From an uncultured Mycobacterium sp. (GTDB lineage: Bacteria; Actinomycetota; Actinomycetes; Mycobacteriales; Mycobacteriaceae), in the NCBI GenBank assembly GCA_900078375.1, contig FLQS01000008.1, positions 71,452-135,451 on the forward strand: 64,000 nt of DNA. The letters are read 5' to 3'. Made by a program: the position numbers and the translations under genes. The first letter of the stretch is position 1; each line of letters opens with the position of its first letter. Under the pieces are notes generated by a model that was given only the letters and a program-made list of their open reading frames with translations, was not told the DNA's origin and searched no databases. Positions 42,146 to 52,303 of this stretch are shown here, piece after piece.

Positions 42146-42164
42146 TTAGGCAATGCTAACCTTG
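42146..42164 (+). promoter_or_regulatory. IdeR (iron) box 1
   Basis: The 19-mer TTAGGCAATGCTAACCTTG matches the IdeR consensus TWAGGTWAGSCTWACCTWA at about 14 positions. It lies 49-67 bp before the start of the FhuF-like gene, in tandem with box 2. IdeR with Fe2+ represses iron-acquisition genes from such boxes. Confidence 0.7.
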
Positions 42165-42174
42165 CTACGCCTCT

Positions 42175-42194
42175 TATGGTTAGGCTTGCCTAAC
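42175..42194 (+). promoter_or_regulatory. IdeR (iron) box 2
   Basis: The centre is the perfect dyad GTTAGGC-tt-GCCTAAC (42179-42194), and the 19-mer 42175-42193 matches the IdeR consensus at about 15 positions. It ends 19 bp before the start codon at 42213, overlapping the region where the promoter or transcription start must lie. Confidence 0.8.
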
Positions 42195-42212
42195 TGCAAC
42201 TGAGGAGGTGCC

Positions 42213-42932
42213 GTGACCACAGCCGTCGCTGATCCACTGATCGACGGAATGACCATCCGCCGCATGCTGCCCCTGCATGAATCCAGCGGCCGACTGCGCG
42301 AGCTGAGCCCGGATTCGCCGCGGGTGCACGGCGTGGCGGTCATGGCCGATGTGTCGCGGCGCCGGTGGTGGGCACTGGACTCGGTGACGACGACGGGCCG
42401 GCTGGCCGACATGTTCGATGCCACGGTCGCCGAGCTGGGTGACCGGCGTGCCGTCGCCCAGCAGCTGGCGGCCACCTTCACCCATGCCGTGCTGGGGCGG
42501 GTGGTCACCTTGTTCGTGCTCGAGGGTCGGGTGTGGGACACCGGGCCGGGCAACCTCTGGATGCACGTCGACTCGGAGGGGACGATCGACTGGGCCGCGG
42601 TGGTCGACCCGACTCTTCGGGTGCTGCCCGACGATCCGGCCACGACCAACGTAGTCCGGCTGCCCAATGAACTCGCGTTGGCGACGTGGACGGCACACCG
42701 CTGCCACCGCTCGCTCGAGCCGATCTTCGAATGCTTGCACGAGCTCAGCCGCGGTTCGGTCACGCCGGCGGCGATGTGGCAGATGGTGGGCTCGGCGGTG
42801 GTCATCACGGCCACCCAGGTCCCCGTGCTCACCGGCAGCGGCGAGGTCACCTGCATGCGCCGCGGCCAGTTGGTGCTCGACGCCCTGAGTGGCTTCGGCC
42901 TGCCGGTGCGGGCGCTGCGCCGGACCGGGTAG
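42213..42932 (+). CDS. Iron-regulated protein, weakly FhuF-like
   Basis: A 239-residue protein behind two IdeR boxes and an excellent ribosome binding site (GAGGAGGTGCC, then GTG). The C-terminal stretch LHELSRGSVTPAAMWQMVGSAVVITATQV resembles the core of FhuF-like ferric-siderophore reductases, but the CC-x10-C-x2-C cluster motif is absent. An iron-repressed role in siderophore use is therefore inferred mainly from regulation. M. tuberculosis has no annotated gene at this place between Rv1846c and Rv1847. Confidence 0.7.
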   Translation: MTTAVADPLIDGMTIRRMLPLHESSGRLRELSPDSPRVHGVAVMADVSRRRWWALDSVTTTGRLADMFDATVAELGDRRAVAQQLAATFTHAVLGRVVTLFVLEGRVWDTGPGNLWMHVDSEGTIDWAAVVDPTLRVLPDDPATTNVVRLPNELALATWTAHRCHRSLEPIFECLHELSRGSVTPAAMWQMVGSAVVITATQVPVLTGSGEVTCMRRGQLVLDALSGFGLPVRALRRTG

Positions 42933-42935
42933 GTC

Positions 42936-42964
42936 TTGTTAGTAAGGCCAGCCTTGCCTATGGT
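42936..42964 (+). promoter_or_regulatory. Promoter with overlapping IdeR-like box for the MrsI sRNA
   Basis: A -35 TTGTTA (42936-42941) and a -10 TATGGT (42959-42964) are 17 bp apart. The spacer is filled by an extended dyad, TAG-n2-AAGGC…GCCTT-n2-CTA (42940-42960), that matches the IdeR consensus at about 13 of 19 positions. The predicted start of transcription is near 42971. Repression by IdeR in iron-replete cells is expected. Confidence 0.65.
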
Positions 42965-42970
42965 GATAGC

Positions 42971-43075
42971 GACACAGACGAACGGACCGCGCCGGATGTC
43001 CTGAGGGCTGCAGAGACACCCCGGTCCGTGCTGAGGACGGGCCCCGCGTTTGACGCGCGGGGCCCGTCCCTCATC
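42971..43075 (+). ncRNA. mrsI: MrsI, iron-responsive small RNA
   Basis: An iron-boxed promoter opens into about 100 nt with no credible frame, ending in a very strong hairpin (43035-43069). The location, between the blaI and Rv1847 homologues on the plus strand, is that of M. tuberculosis MrsI (ncRv11846), an IdeR-controlled sRNA of about 100 nt that spares iron by repressing non-essential iron proteins such as bacterioferritin. The ends given are estimates from the -10 box and the hairpin. Identity rests on position, promoter and terminator, not on a sequence search. Confidence 0.75.
43035..43069 (+). terminator. Terminator hairpin of the MrsI transcript
   Basis: GGACGGGCCCCGCG (43035-43048) pairs perfectly with 43056-43069 across a 7-nt loop, giving a 14-bp GC-rich stem. 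It stands between the sRNA and the thioesterase gene at 43107 and would separate the two transcripts. There is a short pyrimidine-rich run (CTCATCTC) after it. Confidence 0.75.
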
Positions 43076-43106
43076 TCGGGGACCTGCCTGGTGTAGACAC
43101 AGATGC

Positions 43107-43535
43107 GTGCAATCAGAGCAGTCGCCGATCGAGCAGATCGCTTTCTCCGCCCCGTTCGACAACGAGCTCGGCCTGGTGTTCACCGAGCTGACTCCGGACG
43201 GCGCCAAGGCGCAGCTGGAAGTCCAGCCCAAGCTGCTTCAGCCGATGGGCATCGTCCACGGCGGGGTGTACTGCTCGATGATCGAGTCGATGGCCAGCAC
43301 GTCGGCCTTCGTCTGGCTGGCCGCCAACGGCGGCGGCAACGTCGTCGGCGTGAACAACAACACCGACTTCCTGCGGGCGATCTCCGGGGGCACCGTCTAC
43401 GGAGCCACCGAGCCGGTGCACCGCGGCCGCCGTCAGCAGCTGTGGCTGGTGACCATCCGCGACGACAACGACCGGCTGGTCGCCCGCGGCCAGGTACGCC
43501 TGCAGAACCTGGAGCCAGAGCCGCCGCAGCCATAA
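43107..43535 (+). CDS. PaaI-type hotdog-fold thioesterase (Rv1847-like)
   Basis: A 142-residue single hotdog protein. The motif MGIVHGGVYCSMIESMAS is the HGG-containing active-site helix of acyl-CoA thioesterases of the PaaI family, and GVNNNTDFLRAISGG is the second conserved strand. Substrate is unknown. Start is GTG 43107, downstream of the MrsI terminator. The urease operon begins 51 bp after its stop, so it may be transcribed into urease. Confidence 0.87.
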   Translation: MQSEQSPIEQIAFSAPFDNELGLVFTELTPDGAKAQLEVQPKLLQPMGIVHGGVYCSMIESMASTSAFVWLAANGGGNVVGVNNNTDFLRAISGGTVYGATEPVHRGRRQQLWLVTIRDDNDRLVARGQVRLQNLEPEPPQP

Positions 43536-43586
43536 GGCCGCCGGTCGACCTGCTGATCGCGTCCTGCCATGGCAGGATCGCGCTCT

Positions 43587-43889
43587 ATGCGACTCTCACC
43601 GCATGAAACCGACCGGCTGCTGATCTCCTATGCGGCCGACCTCTCCCGCCGGCGGCAGGCGCGCGGGCTGCGGCTCAACCATCCCGAGGCGGTGGCGCTC
43701 ATCACCGACCACGTCCTGGAGGGCGCGCGCGACGGCCGCACCGTGGCCGAGCTGATGGTCAGCGGACGTGAGGTCCTGTCCCGCGACGACGTGATGGAGG
43801 GCGTGCCCGAGATGCTGCACGACGTGCAGGTCGAGGCCACGTTCCCGGACGGCACCAAATTGGTCACCGTCCACCACCCGATCCCGTGA
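43587..43889 (+). CDS. ureA: Urease gamma subunit
   Basis: A 100-residue gamma subunit, the standard length. Motifs: [12 protein letters not shown] at the start, [21 protein letters not shown], and [14 protein letters not shown] at the end. It packs with UreB and UreC in the nickel enzyme that splits urea into ammonia and carbamate. ATG 43587 gives the correct family N-terminus. It is the first of six consecutive urease genes in the order A-B-C-F-G-D. Confidence 0.97.
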   Translation: MRLSPHETDRLLISYAADLSRRRQARGLRLNHPEAVALITDHVLEGARDGRTVAELMVSGREVLSRDDVMEGVPEMLHDVQVEATFPDGTKLVTVHHPIP

Positions 43890-43920
43890 GATCCCATCCC
43901 GTGATGCCCTGGAGGACAGC

Positions 43921-44228
43921 ATGATTCCCGGCGAGGTCTTCCTCGGCGACGGTGACATCGAGATCAATGCCGGCGCCCCGCGTATCGAGCTGGAGATCGT
44001 CAACACCGGCGATCGGCCCGTTCAGGTCGGCAGCCACGTACACCTGCCGCAGGCCAACGCCGCGCTGTCGTTCGACCGCGCGGCCGCCCACGGGCACCGG
44101 TTCGACATTCCCGCGGGCACCGCGGTGCGCTTCGAACCCGGTGTGGCGCAGCAGGTTCGCCTGGTGCCCCTCGGCGGCCTACGGGAAGTCCACGGCCTGA
44201 GCCTCAATCCACCGGGAAAGCTGGACTC

Positions 44229-44232
<4 letters not shown>
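43921..44232 (+). CDS. ureB: Urease beta subunit
   Basis: A 103-residue beta subunit, beginning [18 protein letters not shown] and containing [24 protein letters not shown] and the basic patch [23 protein letters not shown] lies just before the ATG. The stop overlaps the ureC start (ATGA, 44229-44232), so the structural genes are translationally coupled. Confidence 0.97.
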
Positions 44233-45949
<1,717 letters not shown>

Positions 45950-45950
<1 letters not shown>

Positions 45951-46627
45951 TGGCTACACATTCCCCGTCGCTTCGCTCGCCCTCGTCCCTGAGCACCCTG
46001 CTGACCCTCGCCGACTCGCGGTTGCCGACCGGGGGCCACGTGCACTCCGGCGGGGCCGAGGAGGCGGTGACCAGCAAGCTGGTCACCGATCTCACCACGC
46101 TGGAGGCATTTCTGCGCCGCCGGATCCGGACCAGCGGTCTGGTGACGGCGTCCGTCGCGGCCGCCGTCCACCGCGGCGATCTGACGGTGGCCGCCGCCGA
46201 TGCCGAAACCGATGCCCGCACACCGGCACCCGCGGCCCGGCAGGCTTCTCGCGCGCAGGGCCGTGGGCTGCTGCGGCTGGCTCGTCGGGTCTGGCCGGCC
46301 CCGGAGCAGGGCTGGGACTGGGACGATTTGGGGTCTCGCCCGCATCTGGCCGTGACCGCCGGCCGCGTCGGCGCGGCCAGCGGGCTGGCGCCCGAGCAGA
46401 CCGCGCTGTCGCTCGTGTACACCACGATGACCGGCACCGCGACCGCCGCACAGCGGCTGCTGGCACTGGATCCCGCTGACGTCGCGGTGCTGACCTTCGC
46501 CCTGGCCCAGCTGTGCGAGCAGACCGCCGAGTATGCCGCCACCGCGCTGGCCGACCTGTCCGACCCGCTGCTCGACGAGTTGTCGCAGCGGCATGCGCAC
46601 CGAGAACGCCCCCTATTCGTCTCCTGA
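45950..46627 (+). CDS. ureF: Urease accessory protein UreF
   Basis: A 225-residue all-helical protein. The N-terminal [24 protein letters not shown] is the conserved UreF opening, and the C-terminal tail ends RPLFVS. UreF joins UreD and UreG on apo-urease and gates the GTP-dependent nickel insertion. The ATG 45950 overlaps the ureC stop by 1 nt; the next gene, ureG, is 10 bp on. Confidence 0.93.
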
Positions 46628-46637
46628 AAGAGCCTGT

Positions 46638-47318
46638 ATGCCTCCACATTTCATTGACGGCCAACCGCACGCCCATTCCGACCGACCGAAGCGCACCCGC
46701 CAGCCGGGGGAGCCGCTGCGCATCGGGGTCGGCGGCCCGGTCGGTTCCGGAAAGACCGCGCTGGTGGCCGCACTGTGCCGCCAGCTGCGCGACGAACTGT
46801 CCTTGGCGGTGCTGACCAATGACATCTACACGACCGAGGACGCCGATTTCCTGCGCCGCCACGCGGTATTGCCCGACGACCGGATCGCCGCCGTGCAGAC
46901 CGGCGGCTGCCCGCACACCGCGATCCGCGACGACATCACCGCCAACCTGGACGCGATCGACGACCTGATCGCCGGTCACGAGCAGCTGGACCTCATCCTC
47001 GTCGAGTCCGGCGGGGACAACCTGACCGCGACGTTCTCCTCCGGCCTGGTCGACGTGCAGATCTTCGTCGTCGACGTGGCCGGCGGGGACAAGGTGCCGC
47101 GCAAGGGCGGCCCTGGGGTGACGTTCTCAGATCTGTTGGTGGTCAACAAGACTGACCTGGCTCCGCTGGTCGGCGCCGATCTCGACGTCATGCGCCGCGA
47201 TGCCGCCAAGGTCCGCGAGGGACGCCCGACGGTACTGATCTCACTGACCGAGGATCCGGCCGCGTCCGAGGTCCTGTCTTGGGTGCGCGAACAGCTGCGC
47301 GTCAACCAACCGGCCTAG
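46638..47318 (+). CDS. ureG: Urease accessory GTPase UreG
   Basis: A 226-residue SIMIBI-class GTPase. P-loop [17 protein letters not shown], the metal-binding CPH in [27 protein letters not shown] (switch) and [15 protein letters not shown] (NKxD) are all present. UreG delivers Ni2+ to urease with GTP hydrolysis. A His-containing N-terminal extension ([16 protein letters not shown]) may help hold nickel; mycobacterial operons lack the usual nickel carrier UreE, and none is seen here. Confidence 0.96.
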   Translation: MPPHFIDGQPHAHSDRPKRTRQPGEPLRIGVGGPVGSGKTALVAALCRQLRDELSLAVLTNDIYTTEDADFLRRHAVLPDDRIAAVQTGGCPHTAIRDDITANLDAIDDLIAGHEQLDLILVESGGDNLTATFSSGLVDVQIFVVDVAGGDKVPRKGGPGVTFSDLLVVNKTDLAPLVGADLDVMRRDAAKVREGRPTVLISLTEDPAASEVLSWVREQLRVNQPA

Positions 47319-47323
47319 CCGCA

Positions 47324-47950
47324 ATGCGTTCCGATGTCCTCGTGGTGGCCCAGCCCGGGCGGCTGCCGCGTATCGAGTGTCGCGGCGGCCTGGCGGCGCG
47401 GCACACCGAACCCGACACCGTCCACCTGGTGTCGGCCGCGGCGACGCCGCTGGGCGGGGACACTATCTCGATCCGGCTGATCGTGGAACCCGGTGCGCGA
47501 CTGCGCCTTCGCAGCGCCGCCGCCACGGTGGCGTTGCCCGGCGCGGCGACCACGCAGTCGCGGGCGTGCTGGCACATCGAGAACGACGGTGAGCTCGACC
47601 TCGATCCAGAGCCGACCGTCGTTGCCGCCGATGCCCGCCACCTCAGTGAGCTGACGGTCTGCCTGGGCGACACGTCCCGGCTGCGGATCCGGGAGCGGGT
47701 GCAGATCGGCAGAACGGGTGAGCGCGAGGGCTTTTGGAGCGGAGCCATGCGCGCCGACGTGGCCGGTACACCGCTGCTGCGGCACCGGGTGGAGCTGGGA
47801 CCTGGTTCGGTGGCCGATGATGCGTTGGGCACTCCACTGGCCTGCGTGAGCGAACTGCGTTACCCCGAGCCGGCCGACGACGCCGCGGGGCTTACGTGCG
47901 CGCTGGCCGCCGGCGGCAGCATCTCGACCTGGCAGGGTCCCCGGCTCTAG
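47324..47950 (+). CDS. ureD: Urease accessory protein UreD (UreH)
   Basis: A 208-residue protein, last of the urease operon. It is shorter and more divergent than enterobacterial UreD, as in other mycobacteria; the recognisable core is HLVSAAATPLGGDTISIRLIVEPGARLRLRSAAATVALPG. It is the scaffold that binds urease directly and routes nickel. Start is ATG 47324. The stop shares the CTAG tetramer with the stop of the convergent kinase gene. Confidence 0.9.
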   Translation: MRSDVLVVAQPGRLPRIECRGGLAARHTEPDTVHLVSAAATPLGGDTISIRLIVEPGARLRLRSAAATVALPGAATTQSRACWHIENDGELDLDPEPTVVAADARHLSELTVCLGDTSRLRIRERVQIGRTGEREGFWSGAMRADVAGTPLLRHRVELGPGSVADDALGTPLACVSELRYPEPADDAAGLTCALAAGGSISTWQGPRL

Positions 47951-49317
47951 TCGTGCGGACCGGCGAGGTCGAGCACCAACCGGGCACCGCCGAGCGGGCT
48001 GGCGCGCAACAAGGCTGTGCCGCCGTGCAATTCGGCCTGCTGGGCGACCAGAGCCAGACCAAGCCCCGACCCGGACCGCGAGGCGGTGGAGCCGCGGGAG
48101 AACCGCTCGAACACGGCGGCGCGCTCCTCTTCGGGCACCCCGCTGCCGTTGTCGTCGATCGTGATCTGGACGCCGTCGGCGGAACTGGACACCGACAGCT
48201 GGACTTCGGTGGCGGCTCCGTGCTTGACGGCGTTGGCGATCGCATTGTCGATGACCAGCCGCAGCCCGACCGGTAGGCCCACCATCAGCACCGCGGGCGA
48301 GGGCACCAGCGAGACCTTGAGGTCGCGGTAGATGCGTTCGGCGTCGTGGGCGGCCCGGTCGAGCAGTTCGGTGACATCGAACGGCACGAAGTCGTCGGCG
48401 GTGGTCAGCTCACCCTGGGCGAGTCGTTCCAGGGCGGTCAGGGTGGCCTCGATGCGGCTCTGTGTGCGGATGACGTCGCCGATCACCTCGGTGCGCTGTT
48501 CGGGCCCGAGGTCCAGGGTGGCGAGCACCTCGAGGTTGGTGCGCATGGCGGTCAGGGGCGTCCGCAACTCATGGGAGGCGACGGCGGCGAAGTCGCGGGC
48601 GGATTCCAGAGCGGCCTTGGTACGGGCCTGTTCGTCGCCGATGCGGGCCAGCATGCCTTCGACCGCCTCGGCGATTTCCACTGCCTCCTTGACGCCGCGC
48701 ACCTGCACCTCGTCGGGGTTGGACTGGGCGTTGATGGCGCGGGCCTGCTGGGCCAGCACCCGGAACGGGTTGATCATGATCAGCGAGATCAGCCAGCCGA
48801 TCACTACGGTCCCCGTGATCACCCCGGCGCAGATCAACAGCACCCGCAGATGCAGTTCGGCGATCCGGCGCTGGGTCTCGGCCAGTGGCGCGCCCAGCGC
48901 GATCGTGGCCCCGCCGACCGAGAAGGTGCGCACCCGGTACTCGACGCCGTCGATGGTGGTGTTGGCGTAGCCGTCGCCCAGTGCGGGCAGCACCACCTCG
49001 GCGGGCACCGACATCGCCATCGCCCCGACCCGGATGGTGCGCACCAGGTTCCCGTCGGGCGTGGGCGTGCCGACCCCGCTGGGGCCTGCAGTGCTCAGCA
49101 GCGAGCTGACGTCACCGAGGCTGCTGACCGAATCGAGCCTCCGGTCGAGCTGGCTGTACTGGTCGTGGGTGACACCTACCCACACCCAGGTGCCCAGCGT
49201 CAGGACCAGAATCACCACCGACAGCGCGGCGACGATCACGATGGTGCGCAGCGACAGCATGCGGGTGGGCAGCCGTTGCAGCACTCGGTAGACGATCTCG
49301 TCGGGCTTCACGACCAC
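47947..49317 (-). CDS. Orphan sensor histidine kinase, PrrB-like
   Basis: About 456 residues. Two membrane helices (near 24-48 and 158-182) flank an extracellular domain with YANTTIDGVEYRVRTF. HAMP, H-box ARDFAAVASHELRTPLTAMR (His near 249), N-box DNAIANAVKHG and G-boxes DDNGSGVPEEER and GSGLGLALVAQQAELHGG are complete. The cytoplasmic half closely resembles PrrB of the PrrAB system. No response regulator gene is adjacent on either side, so it is an orphan. Start is GTG 49317 or 49311. It ends against ureD. Confidence 0.88.
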   Translation of the reverse strand: MVVKPDEIVYRVLQRLPTRMLSLRTIVIVAALSVVILVLTLGTWVWVGVTHDQYSQLDRRLDSVSSLGDVSSLLSTAGPSGVGTPTPDGNLVRTIRVGAMAMSVPAEVVLPALGDGYANTTIDGVEYRVRTFSVGGATIALGAPLAETQRRIAELHLRVLLICAGVITGTVVIGWLISLIMINPFRVLAQQARAINAQSNPDEVQVRGVKEAVEIAEAVEGMLARIGDEQARTKAALESARDFAAVASHELRTPLTAMRTNLEVLATLDLGPEQRTEVIGDVIRTQSRIEATLTALERLAQGELTTADDFVPFDVTELLDRAAHDAERIYRDLKVSLVPSPAVLMVGLPVGLRLVIDNAIANAVKHGAATEVQLSVSSSADGVQITIDDNGSGVPEEERAAVFERFSRGSTASRSGSGLGLALVAQQAELHGGTALLRASPLGGARLVLDLAGPHD

Positions 49318-49372
49318 GCCGACAACCTTAGGGCGCGCCGCCGAAACGGCGCCGGGCCACGCCGAGAGGACG

Positions 49373-49738
49373 CTAGACCACGCCGGGGGCCAGCGGGCGC
49401 TGGACGAGACCGCAGCGGGCGCGGAAGTCGGTCGAGGGCTGGCGGACGCCATCCAGTTCGGCGCGGACCTGCGGGTTGGCGTTCAGGTACTGCTGAGTCT
49501 GGGTGGTGACCTGAGCTTTGGGCAGCCCCTGCAGACCGGTGAAGAACGCGTTGACGTCCGGGTGCGTGAACAGGTAGTTCGACATCGCCGCCGATACGCC
49601 CGCCATGATCCCCGTCATGTCCGCGGTGGTGCAGTTGGGCGGCGGGTCGGCAGCGGCCGGGCCGGCCACGCTGAGCAACACCGCACCTGCACCCAACGCT
49701 GCCGCAGCTGCGCGTCGCACGGAACGATTGGATGTCAT
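49373..49738 (-). CDS. Hemophore-related secreted protein (Rv0203/Rv1174c-type)
   Basis: A 121-residue precursor with a signal peptide (cleavage after AAA, residue 30) and a small helical domain with two cysteines (Cys36, Cys109) expected to form a disulphide. The stretch MSNYLFTHPDVNAFFTGL followed by YLNANPQVRAELDGVRQPSTDFRARC is typical of the mycobacterial hemophore-related family, whose founding member Rv0203 binds haem. It stands alone between the orphan kinase and ndh on the same strand. Haem binding here is inferred. Confidence 0.78.
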   Translation of the reverse strand: MTSNRSVRRAAAAALGAGAVLLSVAGPAAADPPPNCTTADMTGIMAGVSAAMSNYLFTHPDVNAFFTGLQGLPKAQVTTQTQQYLNANPQVRAELDGVRQPSTDFRARCGLVQRPLAPGVV

Positions 49739-49829
49739 CGGGCCCCCTCGTTATGGAACTGTCGTCGCTGATCATGCTAGGGCAGCCAGTGCGCGAACAC
49801 GGTGCTTTCAGCGCCGCTCACGGGCAATT

Positions 49830-49849
49830 CCCAGCCAGCACCGGCTGGG
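49830..49849 (-). terminator. Hairpin after ndh
   Basis: CCCAGCC (49830-49836) and GGCTGGG (49843-49849) form a 7-bp stem with a 6-nt loop, directly after the ndh stop at 49851 in the direction of transcription. No U tract. Confidence 0.5.
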
Positions 49850-49850
49850 G

Positions 49851-51221
49851 TCAGCTGGCTGCCTTCTCTTCTTCGACCGTCGCCGCGATCTCTTCGAGCT
49901 GCTCAATTCTGGTGCGCGCGTAGGCCTGCTGCTCGGTAATCGTGAGCTGGCTGCGGCCGCGGCCGAGGAATGTGGTGGTCCACGACAGCATGGTCGCGAT
50001 CTTGGTCTTGAACCCGACGAGGTAGACCAGGTGCAGGAAAAGCCACGCCAGCCACGCGAAGAATCCGGCGAATTCGACCTTGCCGACCTTGGCCACGGCG
50101 CTGAACCGCGACACGGTCGCCATCGAACCCTTGTCGAAGTAGCTGAACGGTTGGCGGGCAGCCGGATCTGCGCCCTTGAGCTCCGACTTGACCAGGTTGG
50201 CGACGTATTTGGCACCCTGGATGGCGCCCTGCGCCATCCCGGGAACGCCGTCGACCAACGCCATGTCGCCGACCACGAACACGTTCGGGTGCCCGGGAAC
50301 CGACAGATCCGGTCCAACCTTGACCCGCCCGGCCCGGTCGATCTCGGCCTCGGACTGGTCGGCGATGATCTTGCCCAGCGGGCTGGCCGACACGCCGGCC
50401 GACCACACCTTGGTGGCGGCCTCGATGTGGTCGATCGTGCCGTCGGGGCGCTTGACGGTGATCCCGTTGCGATCGACGTCGGTGACCATCGCGTTGAGCT
50501 GGATTTCGACGCCCAGCTTCTCCAGGCGGTCCTGGGCCTTCTTGCCGAGCTTCTCGCCCATCGGCGGCAGCACCGCGGGTGCGGCGTCCAGCAGGATCAC
50601 CCGCGCCCGGGTGGAGTCGATGTGGCGGAACGCACCGCGCAAAGTGTGATCGGCGAGTTCGGCGATCTGCCCCGCCATCTCGACACCGGTCGGACCGGCG
50701 CCGACCACGACGAAGGTCAGCAGCTTCTGGCGGCGCACCGGGTCGCTGGACCGCTCGGCCTGCTCGAATGCGCCGAGGATGCGGCCACGTAGCTCCAGCG
50801 CGTCGTCGATGGTCTTCATGCCGGGGGCCCACTCGGCGAACTGGTCGTTGCCGAAGTACGACTGCCCGGCGCCGGCGGCGACGATCAAGGTGTCGAACGG
50901 GGTCCGATAGGTATGGCCCAGCAGGATCGAGTCGACGGTCTTGTGCGCCAGGTCGATATTGGTGACCTCACCGAGCAACACCTGGCAGTTCTCCTGTTTG
51001 CGCAGGATGACCCTGGTGGGCGGGGCGATCTCGCCTTCGGAGATGATGCCCGTCGCCACCTGGTACAGCAGCGGCTGGAAAAGGTGGTGGGTGGTCTTGG
51101 CGATGAGCTTGATGTCGACGTCGGCTCGCTTGAGCTTCTGCGCGGCATTAAGGCCGCCGAATCCCGAACCGATGATGACGACCTTGTGCTTATCCGTTGG
51201 AGTTGCACCGGGGTGGGTCAT
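49851..51221 (-). CDS. ndh: Type II NADH dehydrogenase
   Basis: A 456-residue non-proton-pumping NADH:menaquinone oxidoreductase on the inner face of the membrane. Two dinucleotide folds are visible: VVIIGSGFGGLNAAQKL for FAD and FVVVGAGPTGVEMAGQIAEL for NADH. The hydrophobic helix near residues 385-410 (EFAGFFAWLAWLFLHLVYLVGF) anchors it to the membrane. Start is ATG 51221 behind AGGAGCAGAA. It corresponds to Rv1854c. Confidence 0.95.
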   Translation of the reverse strand: MTHPGATPTDKHKVVIIGSGFGGLNAAQKLKRADVDIKLIAKTTHHLFQPLLYQVATGIISEGEIAPPTRVILRKQENCQVLLGEVTNIDLAHKTVDSILLGHTYRTPFDTLIVAAGAGQSYFGNDQFAEWAPGMKTIDDALELRGRILGAFEQAERSSDPVRRQKLLTFVVVGAGPTGVEMAGQIAELADHTLRGAFRHIDSTRARVILLDAAPAVLPPMGEKLGKKAQDRLEKLGVEIQLNAMVTDVDRNGITVKRPDGTIDHIEAATKVWSAGVSASPLGKIIADQSEAEIDRAGRVKVGPDLSVPGHPNVFVVGDMALVDGVPGMAQGAIQGAKYVANLVKSELKGADPAARQPFSYFDKGSMATVSRFSAVAKVGKVEFAGFFAWLAWLFLHLVYLVGFKTKIATMLSWTTTFLGRGRSQLTITEQQAYARTRIEQLEEIAATVEEEKAAS

Positions 51222-51328
51222 TTCTGCTCCTCAAAGCGTGCACAGGACAGTTACCAGGTTAGTCGCCCGGGGATGAGAGTTCGCGTCGGTCCCCGGGCCG
51301 ATCAGGTGATATAGGCCACCTGAGGTGG

Positions 51329-52258
51329 CTAGCGGGCCAGAAGGGGCCGAAGGACCTCGCCGACGGCGGCGACCCGGCCCGGGTGGTAGCCGTCCAGGTG
51401 CGTGACCGGACTGAGGATGACGCTGTCGACGCCGGCGTCGAGGACCTTGGTTTTGATCTGCTCGGCGATCTGGTCGGGGCTGCCGTATGCGGCGCGCTGC
51501 TTGACGTTGTCCGGGATGAAATCTTCGGTGACGTTCTCGTCGATGACCGTGAAGACGAGCATGCTGGTCTCGAGGGTGGCTGGGTCCCGGCCGATGTCCT
51601 CGCAGCGTTCCTTGGCGACGGCGACCTTGCGGGGCAGTTCGTCGAATCCGCAGACGAGGTTGAGGTGGTCGAAGTGGCGGGCCGCCAGCGGGATGGTCTT
51701 CTTCTCGCCGGTGCCGCCGATCATCAGCGGGATGTGGTCGCGGAAGCGGGGATTCGCGAATGCTTCGTTGGTGCGGTAGTACTTTCCGTCCACGGTTACC
51801 CGTTCGCCTTTGAGCATCGGCAGGATGATCTCCAGTGCTTCGTCGAGCTTGTTGAACCGGTCGGTGAAGGTGCCGAACTCGTAGCCCAGCGAGTCGTGCT
51901 CCAGCTCGAACCAGCCGGTGCCGATGCCCAGGATGGCCCGGCCCTGGCTGATCACGTCGAGGGTGGTGATGGCCTTGGCCAGCAGCGTCGGGTTGCGGTA
52001 GGTGTTGCCGGTGACCAGGGTGCCCAGCTGAACCCGTTGGGTGGCCGTGGCCAGCGCGCCAAGGGCGGTGTAGGCCTCCAGCATCGGTTCTTCTGGCGCG
52101 CCGAGGTTGGGCAGTTGGTAGAAGTGGTCCATCACGAAGACGGTGTCGAATCCCGCCGCCTCAGCTTCCTGAGCCTGCGCGATGACCGTCGGGAATAGCT
52201 CGGGGACACCGGTGCCGTACGAGAAGTTCGGGATCTGAAGACCGAGTCGGATCGTCAC
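51329..52258 (-). CDS. LLM-class F420-dependent oxidoreductase (Rv1855c-like)
   Basis: A 309-residue luciferase-like TIM barrel. RLGLQIPNFSYGTGVPELFPTVIAQAQEAEAAGFDTVFVMDHF at the N-terminus and LGIGTGWFELEHDSLGYEFG define the TIGR03560-like F420 subfamily. The cofactor is probably F420 rather than FMN, since mycobacterial LLM enzymes mostly use it. Substrate is unknown. It lies upstream of ndh on the same strand with 107 bp between, so co-transcription is possible. Confidence 0.88.
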   Translation of the reverse strand: MTIRLGLQIPNFSYGTGVPELFPTVIAQAQEAEAAGFDTVFVMDHFYQLPNLGAPEEPMLEAYTALGALATATQRVQLGTLVTGNTYRNPTLLAKAITTLDVISQGRAILGIGTGWFELEHDSLGYEFGTFTDRFNKLDEALEIILPMLKGERVTVDGKYYRTNEAFANPRFRDHIPLMIGGTGEKKTIPLAARHFDHLNLVCGFDELPRKVAVAKERCEDIGRDPATLETSMLVFTVIDENVTEDFIPDNVKQRAAYGSPDQIAEQIKTKVLDAGVDSVILSPVTHLDGYHPGRVAAVGEVLRPLLAR

Positions 52259-52303
52259 CCGGCAGACGTTAGTCCTTGTGGGGAAACGTCAGGTGAATCA
52301 GAG

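Noticed and set aside
43103..43606. Plus-strand frame starting at ATG 43103, 4 bp before the thioesterase start
   Set aside because: The frame from GTG 43107 gives the PaaI HGG motif and the family length; the ATG frame gives an Arg-rich sequence without similarity.
48332..49509. Long plus-strand frames opposite the PrrB-like kinase
   Set aside because: They are shadows of the kinase gene; the kinase has all its motifs on the minus strand.
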